NCBI GenBank assembly: GCA_030248135.1
Contig: JASANC010004652.1
Location: 62,001 to 126,000 of the forward strand
DNA from: Theristus sp. LFF4_11
Lineage: Eukaryota; Nematoda; Chromadorea; Monhysterida; Xyalidae
Reading direction: 5' to 3'
DNA: 64,000 nt
Shown here: positions 22,131 through 35,200 of the stretch, in pieces
Numbering within the stretch: position 1 is the stretch's first letter
Layout: each line of letters starts with the position of its first letter
The notes under the pieces: generated by a model
Databases searched by the model: none
What the model was told of the DNA's origin: nothing
Seen by the model: the letters and a program-made list of their open reading frames with translations, nothing else
Translations under genes and position numbers: made by a program

Positions 22131-23252
22131 ATTTGCGTCTGGTTTTCTGAACTTGTCATGGCAGCTTTCCCGTTTTTTGGGTTGTTCACTGCTGATACAA
22201 GTGCATCTGTGAGTTTGAATGTTGTTTTGAAGATCAGCAATTTAGATCGGTGCTTCGCCGAAAGGTGTTCGTTCCGACCGAGATTTTGCTTCATTCCCTG
22301 GTATTATTTGCTTTATTATCATGGTATTTCATTTTCTGCCAATTTAGCATACCTTGCCCTGTCTGAGCAGACCAGTCAGTCCTTCGTTTCACCGGTATTT
22401 TGTCGTAATTTTGCTGTGCTTTAGCTCAGTTGATTGATTCTAGGTTCAGTTCATTGACCGGCCAAAACCTTAGGGTTCAGCATAGCATAATCTCAGCATT
22501 TTGACGAATAAATCGACATTGGTTCGCTTGTTTTTACTATTTGTTGTTGTGATTCACAGTTTGACCGTGCTTTTGTGATGTGCCGTGTGTTTTTGTGATA
22601 GTTTTCCCAATTTCATTGTGTTGTTGATAAAATGAAAAGTCAACTTTGTCTCACTTTAGAAATTGCTGTGGGTCGAGGAGTATGAGTGAACATGAAAAAA
22701 TAAACCGACTTTTTTCGGCGATTTGCACAAAAAAACGTTTTTCATTGCGTGATTGTTTTCGTTTTCGTTTGTATGAATGTGCCAACTGCATAAGCCAGCT
22801 TTCGAAATTTATCACAAATTGATGCAATTTTACAACGTAAAAACGAGTGTATACAAAGAGCACAGTACAGTTTGGCTGCTGCGGTTAGCTGAGGAAAGAA
22901 AGTTTTTTTTTAGCAATTAGCAATGTCATTTAACAAAACAGTGAAACCAAAATCCAATGAATGACTAGATGTCAGGAGTGTGTGACAAACCCACCCAAAC
23001 TATGCACAATGTCTAACATAAAAAAGTGTTTCGCAAATAAAAAATTTCTGGCAAAATTCACATAAACAATTCAGACGTAAAATATTTGAAATACACAGTG
23101 TGCAAACACCCGTTTTGGCGGCAACAGTCAATTTTTGTTTTAAAAAACCAATTTGACAACGTATCATCAAACTAGTAGCGAGAATTTGAGAAATCTATTT
23201 CGGAATGTTCAACAATACCAATTAAAACAAACAGCACATTGGTAGAACAATA
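22131..23252. other. Gap between convergent genes
   Basis: No coding exon recognised. A candidate poly-A signal AATAAA for the plus-strand gene is at 22507-22512, 377 bp after its stop. The rest is AT-rich 3' flank shared with the minus-strand gene ending at 23253. Confidence 0.6.
22507..22512 (+). terminator. Candidate poly-A signal of the RRM/F-box gene
   Basis: AATAAA, 377 bp after the TGA, is a canonical AATAAA on this strand downstream of the stop. There is no cleavage-site evidence. Confidence 0.35.
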
Positions 23253-26200
23253 CTACGACCACCGAAATCGCTGTATACATCTGACACAGAAGCAGGACAA
23301 CAGCAATAGGGACGGAATGAGTGGACGCATCGGGCCGCGAGAATCATTGGGATCGCCGACCACGTTCAGAGCAGCCGTCGATGGGTCACAGGAGCCTGCA
23401 ATATCGGATGAAAAAAATTGAGACGGTTAATCGGTATGTGCGGTTGGTTGCATCAAGAAGAGTAAAAACATTTGCGTGCGGGCAAAAAAAAGCTGTTTCG
23501 TTCTCGTACCATGCGGCAAGCGAGCAGCCTCGAACGCGTGATGACCATCGGTTCCCAACACGATGCCCCGTTGACACGAGTGTCGGTAGTAACCGGAGAT
23601 GCGCAGTTTGTCGTTGTCTCTCGAGTAAGCCTGCCACAGAAGGAAACACTACTGAATGAGTGAATTTTCAAATTTTGTTTGAATTTAAACGTGAAACTCC
23701 GGACTCACGTAGCACATTCGTCTGCCGGTGTGTTTCTCCTTGACCACCAAATACTGAACGCCATCTTCGTCCCAATCGGCGTGGCAGTTCAACGTTTCTG
23801 TAAAACAGGAGAACAAGTGTGTATGACTTATTTTTTTAAACGTGTCCCACTGAAATGACGTCATGTGCCGCCAAACATGCGCTTGCCGTTTACAGCCAAC
23901 CAGACTTTCCGTTCAGCCGATTTCTTCCCGTAAACAAATGGTGAATGTCAAATCAGTCACACCGAACTGAAGTTTTAGTGCCTGTACTTTGACAAACGGG
24001 CGTTTTTAGAGCAAATGACGTCATTTTAATCCGGACACGTTTGAATAAATCCACAGTAGTTGCAAGCGCCGTTGAAGTTTTGTCAAAAACAACATTCATT
24101 GCATCTTTTCATTCACAACTGAAACTGCGCCGCTAAAACAATCACGTACGTAGTTTTCCGGACTGGCATGTTTCGTCGATCAACAACTGATGCTGCACCG
24201 TGCAACCGAACGTCACCATGCCGTCACGCTGTGGACAGCCGGTGATCGTGTACTGGCCGCGGTCGGGCGCTGGACACGGCTTCTCAACGCTGTCTTCCAC
24301 TGCAAATTGGCAAAAAACGTTTTTTCATGCAACGTTTTTTTTTATTTTAATGAAATAAAAGCGACATGTCACGACACAGTGCATAGCATTCAAATCCACA
24401 TTGTTAGCAAAATTGTGCGTCACCACATTGTAATTGTTCACTCACCAATCAACGTTTCAAAGTCACTCAAATACGACACCATGTGTTGCTCGTCGCACGC
24501 CTCAAACTCGTGATTGGTCATCGAGCCTTGCTGCAGTTCGATCACTTGCGGTGTCCGTTTGTGCACCTTCAGACACTGATAACCACGCATGCTGAGAGGT
24601 TAGTTTCAGTTTACAGAAATGATTGAAGAGTTTTCGACATTTCATTATCATTCGAATGTTGACAATGACCAAAAAATGAATGACCTCCACTGAACTCAAA
24701 TCAAATTCTGACCAATCGGTGTAACGAATTCAAATGTATCGAATAAAAAACCAATTCCACCAACCATCCATCAACTCGGTAGACAACGAATTTCGACATC
24801 TTCCCAAACGGCGTGTAATCGGAGCACAGTGCAACGCTTTCGTTGTCAGTGCCATTCGTGACCGCCCATTCGTGCTCGTCAAAGTCGTGCCTGAGGCCAG
24901 TCGCAAGCGAAATCCACGATTTCCGTTGCTCGTTTCGATGGTGATAGTGGCGTAGAAACGGTGGAAACTTGCATCGCGGCGTTGGGTAACTGTCTGAAAA
25001 TAAAAATTGAATTAGTTCCAGAAAGTTCAGCAAGTATATTTGTTCAATAAGTTCAGAAAAGAAAAAAGAAAACGTTTACTGTGGCACCTTGAGTGAAGTT
25101 CAGTTTTATGATTGCATTGTTCATATCGATCAACTCGCGACACGACGCGTCCGCTGAGATCGCCACTTGACCGCCGTACGATTTTCGTTGGAAAATCTGT
25201 ACAAACAAACTTGAATACTCTTCTGAAAGTGGCAACCCTTCAGACTTCCAAACAACTGCTCCCCCTAAAACTGCTTCAAACTCACAAAGCAGCGGTAGTT
25301 TTCACCGTCATGGAGCACCGGTCGATTGAGGATTCGTCCAACGAAATACACGCTGTTCGTGTTCGTCTTCGGCCATGTGCCGAGACATTCCACTTGCTCG
25401 ACTGAATACGAAACGGAACGTCGCATTTATAGAATGGATATAAATTGATGTCAAGGTTCGAACACACGAATAAACGCAGTTTCAGACAACCGTTTGCCAG
25501 AACATTCTGCCAGAGCCGACAAAATTGCTAGCATATGAATGCACATGTACAATGTACAATGTACAATACAATGCACTACACTGCACTTGAAAGAAACAAA
25601 AAAATGCCCAGTAAGAAAAACAAGAATTTGGCGAACCATAAACTACTCAACCACTTGTTCAACATTTTGTTGGTTACTGTGCCACGGTGTTTTTTTTTAA
25701 TTTTATTCAAGTTTACCTCTGCTTTGCGATCGCGGCACGTCTGGGCACGACTGGAACTGGAAGTGTATCTGAGAGGCACTGGCGCATGCGTCCAACTTGG
25801 ACAGACGGGAGTGGCAGTGGCCGCGGGTGTCGTGGTAGGTGAAGTTCGCAGGACCATGCACCGGACACGGCTCCGCAACTGCGTTCGCTGAAAATAAAAC
25901 CGGTTGTAGAAAGATTTTGGTGTTGTTTGTAAGTTCAACATGGTGTGGTGTTCTATCCAACAAAATTCGAGATTAGTGTGGAAATAGGCTCAAACGAGGA
26001 ATGATCACCACGATTTGATTTGTACCGGCCTCAAGTATCACCAATCAGCGATCAGTATGAGAACTGCAGGTTGGTTGAAACTTTGTGTTCTCTTTTTCTG
26101 CCGTCAATTGGTTTCCCCTCCCCACAACGTTCTTTTTACATTCGAGCAATGAATAACAAATCTGCGGCGTGTGTGTCAGCTAATGATAAACAATCACGTT

Positions 26201-29200
26201 TTCAGCAATAAAACTAATGTTAACCATACGGTTAATTGCATTTTCACACCAGCAGCGCAGCGACGTGCCAAAAACAAACTAATGAACGCATGAGCACGTT
26301 ACGACGTTAACAGAAAAATAACAGCGTGTTCCGAACGAGTCTCATTAGCTGTCTGAGATAAAGCACATTCGTGTGCCTCGGTTTGCTAACATTTTTCAGC
26401 ATTATTTCATTTTCCGTGTGAAACACCAGTAAATTTCAGCATAACAGTGCTGCCCGTAATGTGCTTATCACGCTATTCGTGTTGTGTTCTCATTTGCGTG
26501 TCCATGACATGGCCCTCTCAAAATGCACCATATTCCCGACAAACACAACATTTCAGAGAGTAATAACGACTTTATTATGCTTGAAACATAAAAGTGAACA
26601 TGCCAATTTGTGTGTACGAGCATGAAAACCAATGAGCCAATGACACTGTTGATTGGCTGCGTTCAGATTTTATTTAAAACACACTTGATTGGCCCCAATT
26701 GACCCAAAAAAGAACGTCTTTCTAAACTCTTTAAAAATCTTGTGCTCTTAACTCCTTGAAAATGGACCTTAATAAACTATGAATTCAGTTTAGCAAAATT
26801 ATTCTTCGCGCTCATTTCGAGGATGGAAATTATTAATTACAGACCCAAACGAACCTCTAAACAGTGTAAACAGCGGGCTGTCACCGTAGAGTCGTTCGCA
26901 GACTTCCCCCAGCGTTCCTTTGTCGCCGCAATTATCTAAAAATGCGGGAGACGCATATAAAAAGAGGAATATGGCCTTGTGTAAGCAGTGAAAGACTTGG
27001 CTCGACAACCTTTTCAAGTCTCTGATGTGGTACACACGGATACAAGTACATAAGAGTCATATTTTTGCGCCGCGTTTGTTGTTTACAAGCTTGTTGAAAA
27101 GCGTAAAAATTTTGAAGTTATCTAGATATTTTTCAATTGTCCTCTTCAGTTTAGTCTAAAATCACATCATGTGCGAAATTCTGTACAGCATGGCCGAATA
27201 AATGAGGCAGTCCATCAAGGCGGGATTAGTCGCTGACTAGGAGTTGTCTTTTTCAAAAATGCCAACATAATTTCCAATCATGTGTGCAAGGGAGAAAGAA
27301 TGAACAGAATAATACGGATAATCCATTAGCTTAAAAAACGCGTCAAATTTGGCATACAATTTGGTTTCTGAACTTCTTTTTCTTTTATTCAAAATTCGCG
27401 CGCTCCTTGCACCCTGAAAAAAGCTGCCATGTTTAATCGGCTATACTGTAAATTCTGTGCAAAAAACAGAAACATCAGAGATTGCAAAACATTGCTGCAT
27501 GTAGCTTTATCGTTGTTGCTAACGTACGCACCGCTGTGCATACAGCAGCACCAGTGCAAAAAGTGTTGTCTTCCGTTGATTTTCACCCTTTTTACCAAAC
27601 TCTTGTGACAGGATAAACCGGTGAGTCATTGCCACAGAAGGAGACCTTGCGTTCCCAATGCCTCTGCGATACACTTTGTGCAAACCAGTGTCAGCGATCT
27701 AAAGTCTGATCGTTATTTTAGTGGTTTTAGAGGTCGCTAAATGCTAGAAAAAGGCAAATGTGAAAGTTTCATTTGTCTACAATGTACGAGGGTTGCCACT
27801 TGCAACCTAAATAAAAAATAAACGGCGCAAAAATATGACTCTTATGTACTTGTATCCGTGTGTACCACATCAGAGACTTGAAAAGGTTGTCGAGCCAAGT
27901 CTTTCACTGCTTACACAAGGCCATATTCCTCTTTTTATATGCGTCTCCCGCATTTTTAGATAATATTCTGACTTTTACATAAGCCCCGAAGGTCGGACCA
28001 AAATCACAATACGTTGGGCACACAACTCAGGTTTTTCATTTTTCGTTTTTAGGCCAATTTCGTCTATGCTATTTCTACGGCCGATTCGCCCAAAATCGTC
28101 ACGATTCAGTACCTAGAAATTGCTCACATAAGAAAACTGACCCAAAAGCCGTGATCGGCGCAATGAATTACCATAGAAAACACCGACTTCTTGTTTTTCA
28201 TTTCTGGACCGGTTTCACTAAATTCCACGGCCGATTCGCCCGAAATCGTCACGATTCGGTATCTATAGTTGCTCACATGAAAAAACTATCACAAAATCCG
28301 TGATCAGTGTATTTAATTACCATGGAAAACACCGTTTTTTTTGTTTTTCATTTCTGGACCAATTTCGCCAATTTCCACGGCCGATTCGCCCGAAATCGTC
28401 ACGATTCAGTATCTAGAGTTGCTCACATAAAAAAACTAACACAAAATCCGTGATCAGCGCATTGAATTACCCTGGAAAACATCCTTTTCTTATTTTTCGT
28501 TTCTGGACCGATTTCGCCAATTTCCACGGCCGATTCGCCCGAAATCGTCACGATTCAGTATCTAGAGTTGCTCACGTAAGAAAACTAACCCAAAATCCGT
28601 AATCAGCGCATTGAATTACCCTGGAAAACATCCTTTTCTTGTTTTTCGTTTCTGGACCGATTTCGCCAATTTCGACGGCCGATTCGCCCGAAATCGTCAC
28701 GATTCGGTATCTAGAGTTGCTCACATAAGAAAACTAACCCAAAATCCGTGATCGGCGCAATGAATTACCATGGAAAACACCGACTTCTTGTTTTTAATTT
28801 CTGGACCGGTTTCACTAAATTCGACGGCCGATTCGCCCGAAATCATCACGATTCGGTATTTAGAGTTGCTCACATAAAAAAACTAACACAAAATCTGTGA
28901 TCAGTGTATTTAATTACCACGGAAAACACCGTTTTTTTTGTTTTTCATTTCTGGACCGATTTCGCCAATTTCCACGGCCGATTCGCCCGAAATCGTCACG
29001 ATTCAGCATCTAGAGTTGCTTACATAAAAAACTAACCCAAAATCCGTGATCAGCGCATTGAATTACCAAGGAAAACACCCTTTTCTTGTTTTTCGTTTCT
29101 GGACCGATTTCGCCAATTTCGACAGCCGATTCGCCCGAAATCGTCACGATTCAGTATCTAGAGTTGCTCACGTAAGAAAACTAACCGAAAATCCGTGATC

Positions 29201-32200
29201 AGCGCATTGAATTACCCTGGAAAACACCTTTTTCTTGTTTTTCGTTTCTGGACCGATGTCGCCAATTTCGACGGCCGATTCGCCCGAAATCGTCACGATT
29301 CGGTATCTAGAGTTGCTCACATAAGAAAACTAACCCAAAATCCGTGATCAGCGGATTGAATTACATTGGAAAACATAGTTTTCTTGTTTTTCATTTCTAG
29401 ACCGATTTCGCCGATTTCCACGGCCGATTCGCCCGAAATCGACACGATTCAGTATATAGAGTTGCTCACGTAAGAAAACTAACCCAAAATCCGTGATCAG
29501 CGCATTGAATTACCCTGGAAAACAATCTTTTCTTGTTTTTCGTTTCTGGACCGATTTCGCCAATTTCGACGGCCGATTCGCCCGAAATCGTCACGATTCA
29601 TCATCTAGAGTTGCTCACGTAAGAAAACTAGCCCAAAATCCGTGATCAGCGCATTGAATTACTACGGACTAGACCTTTTTCCTACTATTTTTCGCAGCTC
29701 AGACAAAATTTGTAAGAGTGAAAAACTGATACCCAGTCAAAATGCTACGAACTTTCAAAGAATGCACAATTTTGACTCAAAAAAGTGCCCGGGCAAAAAA
29801 ATTAACTAAATTTTCAAAAAATACGGATGAAATTACCCTAGGAAACATTTTTGTTCAACTGTGAAAGTGTCCCAGCTAAAAATTGAAAGGGCGAACACTT
29901 AAAACCAGGTGAAAACCCTCCGAACAATTAAAAATGCCCAATTTTTACCCAAAAACAGGGTCGGGGTAAAAAATTAACCCAATTTTCAAAATCTCCGGGT
30001 GGAATTACCCCAGGGAACATTTTTGTTCGACTGTGAAAGTGTCGCAGGTAAAAATTTAAAGGGCGAACACATGTTGATTACATACCTGAAAAAAAAAGGA
30101 CAAAGGGAAAGAAGTAACACTGTTTTCAGAATAGGTTTTTCGTGTCTACAGCGTATGAAAAGTAGTCGAATAAAAAATTTTTCGCGGCTCCAAGCACAAC
30201 TTTGGGTGTTCGTTTCGTGTGCACGGAACCAAGTTTGTGGCTTATACTATGCTCGCTGGACGCAGCGAGCAAATTTGAAAAAAGCGCGCGAGGGGATAAC
30301 GGCTCATATTATGCGTGATGCGCTGTCCGCTCGCTGGCGCTCGCTCGCGCATCCGCATGATCATGAATTTCAAAATCACCATAACAATAATCGAGCGCAA
30401 AATTATCGCGCGACCTCAAACGGATTGCATTATCGTGTTTTGTTGTCGAAACTAAAACCACTGAACAACATTTTCATTTTGATGACGACCTCTATCACCG
30501 ATTAAGTACAGAAGCGCCTGTTGATTTCATTGATTGCCAAGTGGGTGATTGGTGAGTTCAAACGAGTAATCTGTGTGCTTCACTCGGTTGATGACGCGTG
30601 TGATGCGATTTGGGTGCAACACCACAAGATTTTTTCAACAATAAGTCAACCCCGTTGTCTGATTTCCATTTCTTAACTCTTAATCACAGTTAAAGTCAAG
30701 CAGTTTTTGATTCGCAATTGATGAAAAAATATTAATTCCCCAATCATTGACATTGACACAAATGTATCGTGTGACAAGGCAAAACAAATGATCACTGACC
30801 CACCACGGGCAACAATAACTCTACGGTAGATTACGATATTTGCAGTGAAATACCAAATTCAGAACGCCCATCGCGCATCGTGGTGATCATTTTCGGTCAT
30901 TTCACTGATCTGATAGCCGCAAATTGTTACCTTTGTGAACGCACATATCGGTTACCAGGGGGCAATTTAGACGCGCTGTTTTTCCGTTCGTTTGCCGCGA
31001 ATGTTTGTTCATTTCAGAGGCCCTTTCCCAGAATGTACTAAAAATTGATTGAAATCACTGCTAACAACAAAAGCAGTGCCCACCGCGCCGATTGATAACA
31101 AATGCTGCCCCATCACTCTCTTTATCCAGCATTATTCATGCATCCAATCTCAGAATCAAACTCAAGCGACTCAAAATCTCATCAACTCAACCAGCTAAGG
31201 TTATACAACTTGAATGAGCGCAATGAAAGCGAGGCGAAGTACAGTACAAGAAACCCGTTAACAAAAGATACACGCGGAAGTTCAACTACTATTCAGAACT
31301 CTTGTGTGATCCTTATTGAGTCAAAAGCTATAGAAATACAGCGTGGTCGTTACGTTCGAAATTGTGGTTTTGATTTGTTGCTGAGCATTTGCGCAGTTCC
31401 CGCCGGTTTGAAGTTGAATTATGAAAGCACACAGCCGAGCGAGCGCGCGCTCGTGTATTCCTGATCAGGATCGCTTTAATGCATAAGATATAGCCCCGAA
31501 AGCAAATGACACGGGTACATGCTTGCATTTCATTTTCAGTCAAGAGTCCCTCGCAAGATTCTCAGCTAGACTCTCAGCGCCCAGCGAATAAAACTGAAAA
31601 TCTGCGTGCTGGCTGCTCTGTCTTTCACCAGCGCTGACCACACAAAACGGAACACGAATCCGTCATGGAAACCTGTTTCGAATTTCACTCGGCTGCGCCC
31701 GTTCGAAACTCAAATGTACACATGTCTGGTTTTGGTCATTTCTGGCCCGTTCGTTCCGAGCCGTGAACGTTGTTGGCGTAAAAATGGCAACGATATGATG
31801 TGATCTGTGTCTGTGTATGCGCGGCACAGTACTCATGATTATGCGCCTTTGGATTTGCGTTCCCGTGTTTAGTCAGCAGGTTTTCTCCGTCGTGTCTGCC
31901 GTTATTATAATTTCGAATGTAGTTTGGACCCGTGACATTACAAGAGACGCGGCGAAACACGTTGTTGAGTGTGCGGTTACATAACCAATTATATGACGAA
32001 TGAGCCGCTGCACAAACACAGCAAAAACGGAATACAGCAATCTTGCAGTCGACTTAACGGCATCATTTCAAAACCGGGGCAACACATTGGAAAAGCTGAA
32101 GATGACTATTGGCACAGTTGAAATTGCTGGACGGCTGTTTTTGAAGTGATCCGTTGGTTTGGCAGAAAAAAACGAGAGAATCAGGCACTGTCACATTTCC

Positions 32201-35200
32201 AAAAAAATGAGTTCTTGTAAGGATACAAACAATCGATTTAGAAATCCGATCTAAGACACAAACACGGAAACCAACCCAGGAACGATTCTCACAGTTCAAC
32301 GCAAAAATAAGGAACCACGCTCCAATAAGCCGTATCATCAAACGCTCAAAAAACAAGCAGACGAAACATGCGAATGCTCCCTACTCCTTCTCAAATGCTT
32401 ACGATACTCCAACTTCACACATCAATGCAATCACAGAACCAGTTCTAAAGTTGACAAGTTAGAAATTAAAAAGAAAACAAGCAGAGAATGCTGACGTGTG
32501 CAGCTCGAACAGATATCGCCTGTAGCCATCGGAGTCGACGCAGCGTCCCTTGCCGCTGATCGAGTCTCGGTCGAGTCTGAGCGGGCTACCACCCCTCTCG
32601 TACTGGTACCAGTGGCCGTGCCACGCTGCATCCAGCTGACAGAAGCCGCCGCCGTCGCCTGAAATTGTAATCAGAACACAATTATTATTAACGGGAATGA
32701 AGTTTGTTTTTGTGGACTTTCTTGCAGAATACGGAACACAGAAGTTTTATGACTGTTATGCAGAATATTTTTTGTTAAAAATTCCGTTCAGTGCTGGACT
32801 GAGTTGAATTTACGTGTCTTTTGACTTGTTGACAAATTTTCAGTACTTGTTTTTTTGAGATAATTGGTTTTGTCATCAGAAAAGAAGTCGGAATAGTGGT
32901 GGAAACTTGGAAAGGCAACCGGCTGCTAGATGGTAGTGGCTGGTCTTGGTGGTGTTGTGTTTTTTGTGCCATGTTCGTCTTCTCAGAAACGATAATTCGT
33001 TTTACTCAAATTGTATAGTTCTTGAAGTTTCAAGTGCAATTTCGTGTACACGTGCGTGTTCTCAGAATGTTCTGATGGTCCTTCAAAACACAAAAACCAT
33101 ATATTTCCCATTTTCCACTCAAACGCGTTTCAGCGTACAATAGATGCATGACTCAGTCCGTTTTTTCATACGTTCCGTTGATATGTTTCTCTCGCTACCG
33201 TAATTGTACTACCAAAAACTACCCAATCGACCATTATTTTTCTATTATAATTTTTTAGCCTGAAAACCTCGACAGTTTGCCTTGGCGTTCGTTCAATCAA
33301 ACCAATACATATTGATTTTTTGATTTTCCAACAGAAAATTCGGCAGGGCAGATGTTTTCAGTGCTGTTTTTTTTGTTCAGCTTGCGAATTCAACAGATTG
33401 CGCTTCGTCTCTCTTCTTGGATATATACTTTTGGGAGATGACCTTGGAAATAAAGCGAAACACACATACATAATGCATGCACAATTAGACTCCACAAACG
33501 CCGCCTATAAACGTTTATTTCTCGGTCGTTTCGATTTTCTGCCACTCAAACAGAGCGAGGCAACACAGACACAAGCCGGGCGTTCACATGTTGAATTACT
33601 GGCAATCACGGCTTGCCGAAAAGTCAAATGGACCGCAGGCCAGTCAGACGGTCTCCTAAAACAAACCGTGCACATCCAGTGTCACATCTTCTCAGAATAG
33701 CAATCACTACACAGAAAGACAATACAATATGAAGAGTCTCCATGATCTGTTCTTCTTCGCTCCATTCCCCCGCCAATTTCCTTGGGGACGCTCAATTTCG
33801 CGCTTTTTATTGCTGCCCATTAAATTTCACGCGCGCGTTTCTGCCTCCCTCGGGCACCGACTTTCGGTCAAAGATTTCGCGTTTTTTTGTGACAAGCAAC
33901 CGTTTTATTGCGCGCGCGATGTCGAAGAGAAAAACTTGACAAACTGTACAAAGGCTTTACAGAAATCACAGTGTGTATGTGTTTACCAAGCCAAGGCTAT
34001 CTATCGCATGGACAGCTCACACAGACACAATAAGTTTATCGCTCAGCAATAAAGCTTTGATTTTTATCTGTCTACAAACGACAATTTATTCGATCTCTAT
34101 GCGGGTTGCCATATGGTTTCAAATGGTTGTGCTGCCATGATTCGAATTTCACGCTTGAAATTGCCAGTGCGTGTGCGATTTTGCCCGATCTTCACACGCT
34201 TGACGAGATTTGCACCAAAATCCAGCAAAATGTTTAACAACGCAACACAGACGATCACAAATGACTGGAAGGGTTTTGAACCCCAACGATTCGTGGGGGG
34301 TTTTCTGGAGAATGTCGGTGTCAAGATAAATGCATGGTGCATTTTGTTAGACTTTTGTTTTTAATCCTTTTTGGCAACGGCCACCAACTGCTTTTGTAGA
34401 ACATAACTTGCACGCCCATTCCTACCACATTGCACTCACGTTTTCTATCAAGTACAGTATGGCCGAATAAATATGGCAGTCTCATTCAAGGCGAGATTAG
34501 TCGCAGACTAGGAGTTTCCTTCCTCAAAAATGATAAGATATCCGCCAATCGGCTGTGCAAAAGTGAAATAATGAACAGAATAGCACGAATTACCAATTAA
34601 TTTTCAGAAACATGTAAAATTTGACACGCAGTTGATGGGTTTCTGAACAACTTTTTTCTTTGATTCAAATTTCGCGCGCTCCTTGCACCCTGAAAAAAGC
34701 TGCCATGTTTAAACGGTCATACTGTCAGCTGAATAGAACCTCGACTCTGCAAAGAGCAGACAAAATTTCTTCGAACGACGTTTTGGTAGCTATGGCAATC
34801 TCGCTTTGTTGGTTGGTTGTACTTTACATTTTTTTTGATTAACGCAAAATCTGGCACATAGTCCCACAGGTTCAATTAACAACAACCATCCCCAAACAAT
34901 CAGCTCACGAGAACAGTAACACACCGTGCACTGAAAAACAGTTCAGTGGGCAGCTTTTGTGCTGAAAAATGGCGTGATACATCAAGACAAGAGACACAGA
35001 CCCTAGCAGTGCCTGCCATCGCTCGAAACTCTGCACAAATTGCAAAATGCCTTCATATTTTTCCATTGTGCTCCACGCAAAACATAACTATACTTGCGCA
35101 TACATGAACATGATTCAAAACACCACAGGATGACATGACACACGCAAAGTAATGTACAACAATGGGCGAAACTCGCTTTTCTGGCTCGCACATCGCGCGG

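Noticed and set aside
26038..26150. Short plus-strand frame resembling a signal peptide
   Set aside because: It ends after about 31 codons, has no supporting splice donor and sits in the intron of the opposite-strand gene.
27990..29690. CRISPR-like array
   Set aside because: There are no short repeats with unique spacers; whole units of about 149 bp repeat, in a eukaryotic intron.
29999..30505. 168-codon plus-strand open frame in a large intron
   Set aside because: It begins inside the diverged repeat after the satellite, shows no domain or typical composition, and lies within an intron of the minus-strand gene.
31736..31960. Candidate for the missing exon of the secreted-protein gene (contains SYRCHFYANNVHG)
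   Set aside because: It superficially resembles the expected Cys segment, but its available acceptor gives the wrong reading phase.
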